DNA of 28,588 bases from Gamarada debralockiae. Lineage: Eukaryota > Ascomycota > Leotiomycetes > Helotiales > Hyphodiscaceae. The stretch spans positions 1 through 28,588 of the forward strand of contig NXFV01000732.1 of assembly GCA_002803225.1 (NCBI GenBank). The letters run 5' to 3'. A model generated the notes under the pieces. It searched no databases and was not told where the DNA came from. It saw only the letters and a program-made list of their open reading frames with translations. The translations under genes were made by a program, and so were the position numbers. Shown piece after piece: positions 1 to 10,831 of the stretch. Positions within the stretch are counted from its first letter, which is position 1. Each line of letters begins with the position of its first letter.

Positions 1-1085
1 CGAATTTCTTTATCACATAAAAAAGTAAAAGGAATTTCAGTAAAGACAACAACTTCGCACTATATAAAGTCGTTAGGCAAAGTATATATTCTTGCTAGGA
101 TTTTAGTAATTAACTTTACAAAAAGAGTAATATCTTTAGTTAAAGATATTAAAGTATTTTAAAGCTATACTTAAGGCAATTGTCTTTATCTTAAGTAACG
201 TCTTATTACTAAAGTAGTTTACTAAGAGTAAAAAAGTTCAAAAAAGTAATATAAAAAGGATAACTTTAACCCCCCTTACATTTAAGACGTCCTTATTAAT
301 TCGAAAGTAATAATATTAAAAGTACTAGTCTAGTAACGTTTAGTCTTTTTAACCTTAAAAGTAATTTTAATTAAATTAAAGCAAAGTGCTATAGCCTATT
401 AAGGTCTGTGTAAGACTGCCTGTAATAGCGCTATATTATAGTAAGGCAAAGAGGGGGAGAGATTTAAAGAGTTTTATTTTTGTAATATACATTATAAAGG
501 CTTTAAAAGGTATATAAGAAAAGGGGAGCTTCTCTTCCTTTAAATTTCTATTTAAGTTTATAAGTACAGTTAAAAAAGATTTTATCTAAGGTAATTAGTT
601 TGCTTGCGATCCCGTTCTCTACCCTTAAAGGCAAGCTAAGAACAATAGTTAGCTATATCGTTTATAGGAGATATACTATTATATCCCTAAAAGGTCAAAT
701 TAAAGCACTCTTAGGCTCTTTTAGGCCGGCTTGTATAAGTACTATGCTAGGTAGTTAAAAGTCATTAGTTTAACGTCATTCTAGACAAAATGTATTAAAG
801 AAGGTTTATTAATATCTTAACTACAAAAATATTAATAATATTATATTTAAATCGAAGATAGTTAAAAATAAAGTTAAAGTTATTGCTATAGTAGGTTCCT
901 AAAGCGACTACGACGTATATTAATGTTTCTAGGTAAGTGCGATAGTTCTGATATTATATTATATATTAGGACTATTGTCTACAAGTGGAGAAAGACACAA
1001 GCAAGTTAGAGAGCAACAATTCAAGGTTAAACACTTACTAACCTTACGACAAATCCGATCACGTGCTAGTTTTGTGGGTCTTACA
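1..1085. other. AT-rich, RIP-like DNA left of the retroelement body; candidate LTR inside
   Basis: The sequence is very AT-rich, full of TA steps and stop codons in all frames, and holds no gene I can support. TGTAAGAC begins at 409 and GTCTTACA ends at 1085, so 409-1085 (677 bp) has the TG...CA inverted ends of an LTR. In the orientation of the neighbouring element this would be its 3' LTR. A CACGTG lies about 20 bp inside the right end. I could not find the matching partner LTR by eye, so the LTR call is weak. Positions 1-408 hold nothing recognisable. Confidence 0.35.
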
Positions 1086-1099
1086 ATTGTAAGACCTAC
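1074..1099. repeat. Palindrome at left end of the retroelement
   Basis: Positions 1,077-1,096 form a perfect 20-bp palindrome (GGTCTTACAATTGTAAGACC). It extends to 26 bp with one mismatch that a single C-to-T change explains. TGTAAGAC and GTCTTACA are the kind of inverted ends that bound LTRs. A CACGTG sits about 17 bp to the left. Confidence 0.75.
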
Positions 1100-1499
1100 T
1101 TAATTGACTATGTAGAGTATAAGAGTTAACCCAAGCTTCCAAATCGTTCCCTCTATCTTTATTAATAATAAATATTAAGAATAATTATATACAAGGAGCG
1201 CTTTACTATATTAAAACCTTTAAAGTGTTCTGTCTTCGTCCACGTCCTTGCCTTTGTCCTTAATCTAATCTCGAAATCCTTTAACTATATCTTTAGAAAT
1301 CAATATTAAAGCTTTATAAAAGCTAGGAATTAATAATAATAAGTTTAGCTATACTAATATATTAGTCGATAATAGAAGGTAAGGATTCGCGAGGTAAGTT
1401 CTAGCCAATTAAGTCAATATAAGAGTACTAAAGTTAATATAACCCCCCTTATATTACTGTAGAAGTCCTAGTATAAGGTCGATAATACTATCTAGTCCC

Positions 1500-4400
1500 C
1501 TTATTGTTTTTGTATACAATTTTAAATAACGTTGTTTCTTCGTTGTTTGGTATGCCCGATTTTATAAGTAGTAGGTCCTTAGAATAGAAGATATTTTTGT
1601 TTAAGTTAGTTTCCTTAAAGTCGTATATATGTTCCTAGTGTTTTTGGTCGAATCTAAGATTTTTAGAGCAACTTGCCTATCTTTTTAATATAAAACCCTT
1701 TCTTTAACCTTCTATTATCTAGTCTTTCTTGTAAATTAATCTTTTCTAAAGGAAATACTTAATTCTATATCCCTCTTTTTGTAATAGTCCTGCCTAATTG
1801 CTTATCTAGGAATCGCCTATCTTAAAATCGCCTATCTTAAAATCGCCTATCTTAAAATCGCCTATCTTGAAATCGCCTATCTTAAAATCGCCTATCTTGA
1901 AATCGCCTATCTTAAAATCGCCTATCTTAAAATCGCCTATCTTGAAATTGCCTATCTTAGTATAACCTTCCTTAAGTCCAACCTATTTTTATTTAAAGGG
2001 ACAAAGGCCTTTAACCCTAATAATAGGAATCTTTAATAATATATCTACTTGATAACCTTAACCTTTTTAATCCCTTTAAGGTCTTGCTTATTAATAGTCA
2101 AATTCTAAAAGCAAATCGAACAACAAGTAATATAATAAGGAAACCTTTACTAAGGGAACGACTAATCTTCTCCTATATTTATATAGTGACGCTTTGTATA
2201 AATAATAATTATTAAAGGAAAGAAAAGAAGAAAAGAAAGAGACTTATTTATACTTTATTTAAGGAAAAAAGTATTAACAAGATAATAAGTTTAAGGAAAT
2301 CTTACTAGCTTATTAGTCAACTCCCTTATCCTCTTAATCTTTAGCAAATCGGACATACTACTCTTTCTTACAATCTAATATTTTAGGTAGTCAAACTATT
2401 ACCCTTTGTTCCTAGTCTAATAGCCTGTCTACTTTCGTCTCCTTTTTAACCCCTTTGACTTTCTCCTTTAACGTTTTAACTTCTACTTTCTTTATAGCTA
2501 AGTCTTAAACTTCTTTCTTAATTATAACTCGACGCTCTTCCTCCGCGATATCCACTACCTCCTCATCTGAAGCTCGAAAGTACTAATCCCGTTTAATAAA
2601 CTTCTTAAGTTAGTTCCCTAAAAAGGTTCCTCTTATATTAGCTTTATCTATATCCTTTAATATATATATACCCTTTATATTGTCTGTAGTTGCAACTCGG
2701 TATAGTCTAAGCTATCTTTAATTGAGCTTCGTGGCCTTCGACTTATCTCGATTAATAGTAAAGGTATTATAATAAAGGATAGTGTCTCTAATATTAATAG
2801 GTTCCTTTTAGATATTATAAGTCTTATCTTAGTACTCTTGTCCTTCTTAGCGTTTTTAAGTCTACTTAGCTATCGATTCTAGGATATCTTTATCTTTTAT
2901 TTGTAGTTGTTGTGTCTAAACTACTAGTAACTCCTTATGTGTACAAATATTGTTTTATCTAAGGGCTCTTTAAGTCGGATATTTCGTCTTAATAGGCAGT
3001 ACAACTTCGCGACTATATATTAAGTAAAAGGGTATATGTCTAGTTAGCTTATAAATCGAGGTACGCTTAGCGAATAATACAGTATAAAGATATCGAGGCC
3101 ATTTGTCTTTCCTACTAGTAGTAAGGGTTATAAGAGTATTAAGAATTGGTTTGTGCCCCCCTTTAATCTTACCGTTCGCTTAAGTATTGTAGGCAGAAAT
3201 CTAAACTCGTTTGACTTTGTACTTTTAAAGAAGCTCAATAACTTCCTTCTTAAACTTAGCTCCGCCATCGATAGTTATTTGTCCGAAAAGTCTATATTAG
3301 TATATAACATCTTACTAAATAAAGTTAGCGACTACCTTAGTAGTAATAACGTAAAGAGATTGGGCTTTAGGCCATCTAGAGAGTTTGTCATGGCATATAA
3401 TAAGTCTAATATATCCTTTAGTATTAGGAGGGTATATAATATTAATAATAAGGTCTATAAATAACTAGCTAGCTCGGGTTAAGAAGAGAGCTTCCTCTAG
3501 ACGGGTTTTCAACTTAAACTAGTATTCTATATAACTAGCTATATACTTCTTGATATTAAGGTACATTTTGTTCCAAAAGTATCGAGCAGCTAAACGAGCG
3601 TATGTACTCTCCTTTCCCTAGTACCCGATTTTATTATAAAGAGCTTCAAGTAATTCCGCTTAATATTTATCTAAATCTATTACTAGTTTTAGAGGAAAGG
3701 CCTTAGTTATATTTCTTTATAGCTATTAATCCCAAACACTATACTTAGTAGCTTTTCTTTTGAGGGCACGAAACTTAACTTAAGATATACTAATAAGTTT
3801 CTTTAAGGTCATTAGGAATCAAGCAAGGTTTTACGAGTATTTAGAAAAATCGTCCGTTAATAGATTTTCTAACATAAGGTCGAGTCTAGTTTTTGAGGTT
3901 CAATTATTGTTTTCATTATCCCCTTTGACAGACAAAGCTAATATTCTAAGGTAGTCTAGTTCCACAGCAATCCAATTGTTGATATCCCCTTTGTACAAGT
4001 TATCTAGATCATTAGAATCTGTCTATAGCTATCGAGAAAGTCCGTCTGCTATAGTGTAAGTTATGCCCTTAATATAGCGGACCTCGAAGTCGAAATTCCG
4101 AATCCACGTAATCTATCAGGTAATAAGGGACCTAGGGAGGTTAGTAGTAGTACAGTTAAGCTAGGTAACAAGAACTTTTGTATTAGTTTCCAAGATAAAG
4201 TGAACCCTATACAGCTAATATTAAAGTCTTTTAAGGCACTTAAGGACTCCCTTATACTCCCTCTTAATAGTATTATAATTACGTTTAGCTTTATTTTAAA
4301 GTCTACTTTTATATTAAGAAACTCTTTGATTGTTGTCTTTATTGAATTGTTTTATAACTCCTTCCTAACCTTTAAGGCTTATATCTACTCTAATATAGAT

Positions 4401-7400
4401 CTCGCTGTATCTTAGTTTATATTAGATCTTGTATAATATAAGTGCTATAATAAGTGTTGTCTTAAGAGTGTCTATAGCCTAGTCTTACTTAATACCTTAG
4501 CTCTATTTAATACTATTTCTAAACAAATAGTAAATTAAGGCTATAATAATAACAAAGCCCTTAATCTAGATCTAATAATAAACACAAACACTAATAAAAG
4601 ATCTACCCTTAGTAATATTTTAACAAGATAGCTATTTAAGAATCTTAATAACTTTAAAGGTTAAAGGGGTTTAACTATTATATCTATAGATAAACCTAAC
4701 GATATTTATTCTATTATAGTAGAACTAAGATTTAGCTTTAATACAAGCTCTTGCACACTCGATTTAATCTATAGTTTTGTCAAGGTTCTAGATATACTTA
4801 TAAACGAACCTCTAAACTCTAGGAAGAGTCTCCTTATTATCGTAAGTAGTATATAGACCCTTGACTCTAATATCATCTAAAAACAATATAATAATATAAG
4901 GGAAAAGGTCGTCGAGAATATATATTATTACTTGTACAAATTGCGCAACTGAATTTATTACTCTTTAAGGCAAGGTAGTTATCTAAAGTAGTCCAAGCGG
5001 GGTCGCAAAGGCAGTCATGTCCTTACATTTAAGTGCAAGGATAAGTTAGTCGTATCTAGAAAAGAAATTAATTAATAAAGTAACTATATACCTAGCAAAT
5101 TCCTTAGAAAACTCGTCTACTAAAGAAGGTAAGTTTGTATCCCTTAGCGTTACTAAATTAAGCTTTATCGTAGTATTAATAAGTCGATATGTCCTAAAAG
5201 TCTTTTTAACGACTAAAAACTATAGATTCTAATACGGCCTATTATAATATTTGAAGACCTTGCGTTTAAGACAATCCCATAAGATTTTAAGGACAGCCAA
5301 AATAAGAGCTCTTAGAATAAGGAAATTTAATTCTTGCTACGCTTTATACTTTATTATCTTAATAATAATTAGAGGGCTAATGTCTTTATGGATTTAAGAG
5401 CTTTTAGTCTAGTTAAATGTAATAGCTACTTTATAGTTAACTAGTATCTTAACTAGTATATCTTATTCTTTTAGCTAAAGCTAATCCTTAATATTAAGCT
5501 TCTTAATCCGTTTAGGTATTAACTAGGATCCTTATAAAATTACTACCCTCTAGGGTAATAGATAATCTTTAAATTAGCTAATATACTCCTAAAGAGTATC
5601 CTTTGTAAACGAATATTTATATTAGTCTAGTCTCCCTCTAGGGGTACCTCTTGTACTATTATTCTTGTTAACTAGCTAAACCTTCTTAGCTTTGGGTTTG
5701 TACACTATATTAATATTAATTTAATTTAAAGCCTATTCCTTTATTAGTTTTAACTCTCCTTTTATATCTCTTAGAACTTCTTTTATCTTTATTATTTTTA
5801 CTTAGGCCTTTAACTTTCTTTAACTCGCTTGTTGTATTTAGTCTACTAATAGATTTAAACGAAATCGTACTAAAACATTATTAACTATCCTTAAAAATTT
5901 GAATTCTAGATATACTCTTTCTAGTATCTCACGTATTTTGTCTAGTAAATTATTCTCCTTAAAAGTAACTTAAGCTTCTTTATTAAATGCGAAATTAATA
6001 ATTATATTAGTAAAAGTAAAAAGACAAGGACAAGGTATAACATTTGGATTTATTGAAATCACTTGACTTTTGTCTAAGTGTTTTAATTAATTAGTTCTAG
6101 TTTTTATAATTATAAGACTTATTCTTTTACGTGATTTCCTTTTACATACTTTACCTAAAGAAATTACCTTCTTATCTATTAAGTCTTTATCTTAAACGCT
6201 ATCTAAAACATAAAAATAATTACGACTAAGACTATTAACTCTAACTAATCTTTAATTTCCTTCTAATACATTAGTATAATCTTAGGATAAAGTACTAGCA
6301 GCTAGTTTTCCTTTTTAGAGCTACTATCCTTAATATAGGCATAACGATTTTACTAAGAACGAATCGACTTCTTGACTAAAGGAATAACTAAAACTATATA
6401 AGTTTAATAGTCTTAAGGGTTATAGAATATAGCATCTATAGAACTATAGTCTTTATATTCGAAAGTTATCTTTATAGCTTAAGTAAAAGGTTATTTAAAA
6501 AGAATTATTAGTAGAGTCTATCCTTTAGCTTCTTGAACTAAGAAAAAGATAGTAACGTATCTAACCTTATATTTAATCTCGACTTTTACCTTAGTTATTC
6601 TAGTAAATTAAAGGATCTGTTTAAATATAGTCTTAAGCTTAAGGTGTTCTATACTTAGAATAGGATATCCGAGTTACTTGGCGAGTTTGTATGATATTAC
6701 ATTAGCCTTAGCCCTAGTATTAAGCATTATAGTTTTAACAGCTATATCTGCAGGACCTATAATATTCACTAGTAACTTAGGGGTTACTACAATCTATCCT
6801 TGAGTCGCAAAACCATCTAAACCAATAGACTAGACATTGATAATAGCTTCCTTCTTAATAGGTTATCCTTTAATAAGGGATCTTAAAGTTGCTTGAGCAG
6901 CATTAGTAATATCGAATAGTTCTTGGTATTGAACTAGGTTAGCAAGGAGTTTTTGTCGAATAGCTTCTGCAAAGTACCTGCTTCTTAATTAAGCAATCAA
7001 GTCCTTATATCCTTTGGACTTCTTAGGTTAGCGCGCTATAAGCTTGATTTTGTGCTAAGGTCTATCTTTAGTAAGAATGTCTAGCAAAATTCAATTAAAT
7101 TCCTTAAGGGATTATATAACGTTAGTCTTTTGAAAAAGATTAGACCTTAGAACCTCCTCGACTAACTTATTAAGGCTTATATCGTCCGATTTAAGAAGGT
7201 TATTAGGTATATAAGTGGAAGGTCGTCTTATCTTAGGCCAGGCAAGCTTAGCTTCTACTTCTGCTTTCTTATAGAGCTTAGCCTTGTTTCTTTGTACCTT
7301 GCTTTAGTCAAGAGCTTTAGTAACTTTAGATTAAATGACAAGGTTGTTCGAAGCAGCTAGTTTAGCTTTAGAGCGGGTTTAGGAGACGTTAGCAACGACT
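1500..7400 (-). pseudogene. Relic of pol: protease, reverse transcriptase, RNase H, integrase
   Basis: The protease relic lies near 6,600-6,780: IGPADIAVKTIML precedes N-T-R at 6,713-6,721, where retropepsins have the catalytic D-T-G. The reverse transcriptase lies at about 4,700-5,100: DMTAFATPLG and NSVAQFVQV lead to the catalytic FLDDI at 4,869-4,883, followed by RNase H-like sequence (SFISVCVYY, then further left). The integrase starts near 3,600 with AARYFWNKMYLNIKKYI. Its core shows CHDKLSRWPKAQ, then TIDGGAKFKKEVIELL (IDGG at 3,261-3,272) and ISAYNT. A tail with KIGDF repeats follows at about 1,811-1,960. Premature stops break every domain. The order and motifs are those of Ty3/gypsy elements; that a single element is present is inferred from the unbroken order. 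Confidence 0.8.
1796..1960 (-). repeat. 15-bp minisatellite coding a KIGDF pentapeptide array
   Basis: The unit aatcgcctatcttaa is repeated head to tail ten times at 1,811-1,960, preceded by a more diverged eleventh unit at 1,796-1,810. On the minus strand, in the pol reading direction, each unit encodes K-I-G-D-F, so expansion keeps the frame. Units differ mainly as cttga versus cttaa, a G-to-A change of the RIP type that is silent (Phe TTC/TTT). The place in pol corresponds to the K-[VI]-G-D motif that follows the integrase core in many gypsy elements. Confidence 0.9.
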
Positions 7401-7499
7401 ATAGTCTAGTCATTAAAGTCAGAGTTTACTCCCATCAAATATATATAAATCCTTTCTTCAAGAAGGTTATCGATATCTTGGCCCTTATTATTTACAACA

Positions 7500-9076
7500 G
7501 AGTAGTATCGAATTAAAACTCCCGGGGTATTTAAATACTTTATAACACTTCAAGTTAAAATAGTATTAGCTCTAGTAGTATTTATATTAGCTTGGGTATA
7601 GGCAGCTTCTTGTTCTTGATCTTGCTCTACTCAGATGTTATCAGCTCGACGAGTAATGTCAGGATCGTATCGAGTTCCTCTAGTCTTCAAAATAATTTGC
7701 CAAACCTAAGGTATATCACAATAGAACACGATTTCTTTAGTACCTTCTTTCTAAGGTCTAAGGCAAAGCTTTCTATTAAAGTTCCTATGATAAACCCCAT
7801 TTTAAACGAGCTCTTAAAGCTGCGGGCACTGATCCGAATGTCTGTGAGGGTACTGTTCCGGGTTGCCATTCTTGTCAATATTATAGCAGGCGTAACAATT
7901 AGATCCTGAATTTCCGTTATACCCGTTTCTACTACTAAAGGCACTATATATAACAGACGTATTAACTATACTATTAACTGGAAGATTCTAGTTAACTTAA
8001 GGGTCTTAGGAGTACTAAGGTGCGTTATATAATCGTTAATTAAATCCAGGTCCGCGTTTACCTTAAAAGCCACTATTTTAATGCCCGCCTTAACGAAATC
8101 CTTGATTTTCGAATCTAGAATTATTTTGAGTAAGTGCCGCGCAAAGTTCCTAGCTAATTTCTTTCCCGATATCTTGTATTACGTTAGCCTAAGCGATTTT
8201 GAGCTCCTTTAGTTATTAAGCTAGATTGTCTAAAGGGTCCCGAGGTTTTACGTCCAAAGCTTTAGTTTAGTAACGACCCTTATACAAGTCACGATTAGCT
8301 AGAAACATTCTGTCTAAGGCAAGAATAGGCGCAAAGGTATCAGGAGGAACTAAGTGAGACTAAATAAGGCAAGACTTAATACTAGCTAATACAGCGTTCT
8401 TATCAGCGGCTAAGGCCTTGATAATATTATTCATTACACTAATCTTAGAACTTAACATAATAGGGTTACGATTTTCCTTATACTAATTAATGACTTTGTC
8501 GGATTTATAGACTCTAAGGGCTGTCCTATAGAATTTTTTATATACTAAAGTAGTCCCGTTATCTTGGTCTATATTATACTTCTTGACGATCTTAGAACGA
8601 ATACGATTAGGTAAAGTATAGAGGAAGAGATTCGCTCTTTCGACGTTATTAAAAAGCTTTTTCTCCTTAAGGTTAGTAAAGACCTAATAAAACAATTCAA
8701 TAAAGTCTTTTAGTTCAATTTGCTTATATTAAGCAAATAAGACTAATGTATTAAGGAAAGAGCGAGTGTACTTCATGTAATTATTGTTATAGTTATAGTA
8801 CTTCTTCTTTAACGTAGTGAAAAAGACCTCCTTATCAAATGGCTCGTTAGTATATTCTAATATAGCCTTAATATTATCACGAAGGGTAATATCAATATAG
8901 CGAAGGATATACTTATGTTTGTCTTCTCCAATATAGTTTTAATCTTTAAAGAAGGCAAGAATATCATTAATCTAGTGAGTAGCTCCCTGTTTATTAAAGA
9001 CAAGACTGGTAGAGGCAAGAGTTAATATTACTATACGCAATATAGTAATATTATCCATGGGTTTATTAGAAGACAT
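7500..9076 (-). pseudogene. Relic of gag with CCHC-type zinc knuckle
   Basis: The likely start codon is at 9,076-9,074 on the minus strand. The reading starts MSSNKPMDN and continues with long protein-like stretches such as FDKEVFFTTLKKKYYNY, LPNRIRSKIVKKY and PPDTFAPILALDRMF, interrupted by TAA/TAG codons. Near the C-terminal end (7,826-7,897) a C-x2-C...H...C cluster (CYAC, then H, H and C) fits a nucleocapsid zinc knuckle. Gag would form the particle shell around element RNA. Stops replace probable Gln codons throughout, so it cannot make full-length protein. Small open frames on the opposite strand here (for example 7,592-7,909) are by-products of the decay. Confidence 0.75.
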
Positions 9077-10346
9077 TTTAAGTAATGATTTACTTGGTAT
9101 AAGAGGGTTAGATTACTGTTGTTCTTATAGGTTTTATTGATTTCTTGACTATTGCTATTATTTCTTACCTTCCGAAATACTACTTGATAATAGTGTATTA
9201 ATTGAAACCAAAGAAGAAGAGGCCTATAGAGATAGCAAGTTCAATACTACCCGTTCGTGACTATTATTAGACGATTTTCTTTTTAAAGATAAAGGCTTGC
9301 GATTTATTAATTATCTATATAACTAAAGTCTAATAATATATCTTTTTCGATCTTTTAAATATAGGATTTTATTCCCTTTTAACGTGCCTTTTAATACCTT
9401 CCCCCCTTAAGTTTAAGAATATCGCTTAGACCTATACTTGAACTCGTGTCCGCAAGCCTCGTTTCTTAATAGTATAGCTCTTTAATACGGGAGAGACGCT
9501 TTTAAGGGCAAGAATCCTATAATTAGACGAAGAATTAAGAGAATCGAAAGACAAAATCCTATAACAACCTTATTTCTTAGCTCTTGGACTTCCTTTTATC
9601 TATGCTTTGCCTCTAAAGGCATCACAATCTGCTTAGCGGGCAACATAGACCGTCTTATCCAATTTCTTTCCTTTATAATGGCTTTGGGATTTATGCTTCC
9701 CAATGTCTTATTCCCTAGAAATTCGATTCTTTCCTTTAACTAACCTCTCCTTTTTCTTGAATTGGGTTTAGCTATTAGCCCGCTAGGGCCTCCACAACTT
9801 TTACCTATAACTATGAGTCCTAAATATATCTTAACCAAGCCAAAAACCTCTCTTGTATACTAATAATAGTGCCTAAGATCCGATATCAATAAAGTTATAA
9901 ACTAAGACAAGTCTAAGTCTAGTAACTAATAGTGTAATAAGACCTAAGGTTGTAATTTGATACGTGTTAAATTATTCTGGAATGCTTCGTACATTAGCTA
10001 AGACAAGAAACAAGCAAACAAGGTAAACAACGATCAAAGCATCCCTTACTAAGAGTGCGAATAGCCTCACTTGACTACAATGAAATCCTCCCTACGTAGG
10101 TCACTATATGTAGAGGGGCGAAATGCGAGTATAAGCGCTTCCCGATTGCGCTATATGTCGCACGTGCTCTTAGTAAGGGATAAAACCAAAACGAAAACTA
10201 ACAACGTAAAACGAAGGTCATGGTGCTCGAACACACTGCAGAATATATACGAAAAACAAGATGTATAATTGCGATGATATCTAAGTACTACTCTAGCTGC
10301 AAAGGCCATTTATCCCCCGCTGACACGTGACGAAACTAGCTAAGCG
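9077..10346 (-). other. Leader and probable 5' LTR zone of the retroelement; no gene
   Basis: This lies upstream of gag on the minus strand and should hold the 5' LTR, primer-binding site and leader. It is AT-rich and decayed up to about 9,990, then less so. I could not identify a second TG...CA pair or a tRNA-complementary site by eye. The open frame at 10,071-10,268 (+) has no recognisable content and is not called. Confidence 0.4.
10041..10181. repeat. Short inverted-repeat structure, possible MITE or stem-loop
   Basis: A 15-bp perfect inverted repeat (ATCCCTTACTAAGAG) lies at 10,041-10,055 and 10,167-10,181. A 4-bp interruption is followed by a further short TGCGA match, with about 110 bp between the arms. 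The size and shape suit a small non-autonomous DNA element or a long stem-loop. I see no convincing target-site duplication and no second copy in the window. Confidence 0.45.
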
Positions 10347-10370
10347 AGGTTCTTATAATTGTAAGACCCA
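10347..10370. repeat. Matching palindrome at right end of the retroelement
   Basis: TCTTATAATTGTAAGA at 10,351-10,366 is the same palindrome core as at 1,079-1,094, with one C-to-T difference, and GACCCAC follows on the right. A CACGTG and a CTAG lie just to the left, as at the left copy. It marks the switch from AT-rich decayed DNA to more ordinary sequence. Confidence 0.65.
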
Positions 10371-10770
10371 CTAAAAACCTGAAAAGTAAGGCAACAACAA
10401 CCTTCCCAACACATTTCCCTGCCACAGTATAGAGAAATAGTAATAAAGTTTTAAGAATAAGACGACGTGTGTTGTGTCTGAAAAGGGAGATTGGAAATAG
10501 CTTGGTAGTCGTGTTCAAGAAGGGGAATTCAGGTCATAAACAGTGCAGAGAAAAGATTTATAGTAAACAGTAGCAAATTTCTGCCTTTGAATGAAATTCT
10601 CAATTGCCGTGGGCAGTGGGCCGTGGTGTAATATAATCTATTTTTATGGAGGTCCTGTTTAGGATCCTTAGGAGCCTCTTTGGGCTCCTAGGAATAATCG
10701 TCAAAACTTGACAAAAATAACATAATGCGCGCCCTAAGCCAATATCTAGCCTTATTAGTTAAGTGCGTAC

Positions 10771-10831
10771 TGCTCAGGGGCTGCTCAGATTGCTCAGACA
10801 GCTCAGGTGAGCTGGCTGAGCCGAGAGTGAG
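10771..10831. repeat. GCTCAG-rich cluster
   Basis: GCTCAG occurs four times within about 40 bp, followed by related CTGAG/TGAGCCGAG copies. Similar clusters lie at 16,241-16,297 and 27,063-27,100. A TTTAGGATCC motif lies about 110 bp to the left, recalling TTTTAGGATCC near the 16.3-kb copy. This is probably a fragment of a dispersed element. Confidence 0.5.

Larger units (their letters stand above)
1086..10359 (-). mobile_element. Decayed Ty3/gypsy-type LTR retrotransposon
   Basis: Reading the minus strand from about 9,076 down to about 1,500 gives, in order, gag with zinc knuckle, retropepsin, reverse transcriptase, RNase H, integrase and a post-integrase tail. The order RT-RH-IN is diagnostic of Ty3/gypsy rather than Ty1/copia. 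The frame is broken by many TAA and TAG codons where Gln would be expected and by Gly/Asp/Glu to Arg/Asn/Lys changes, the pattern expected from RIP. No ORF of useful length survives, so the copy is dead. Near-identical palindromes at about 1,077-1,096 and 10,351-10,366 are used here as provisional ends. The exact LTR borders, primer-binding site and polypurine tract were not found. Confidence 0.85.

Noticed and set aside
1811..1960. The regular 15-bp repeats as a CRISPR array
   Set aside because: The units are directly adjacent with no spacers, lie in a eukaryotic retroelement, and keep a pol-frame pentapeptide.
3153..3464. A 103-codon plus-strand frame, and similar ones at 4,200-4,415 and 7,592-7,909
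   Set aside because: They are antisense to the integrase, pol (RNase H) and gag relics of the dead retroelement and are low-complexity AT-rich chance frames.
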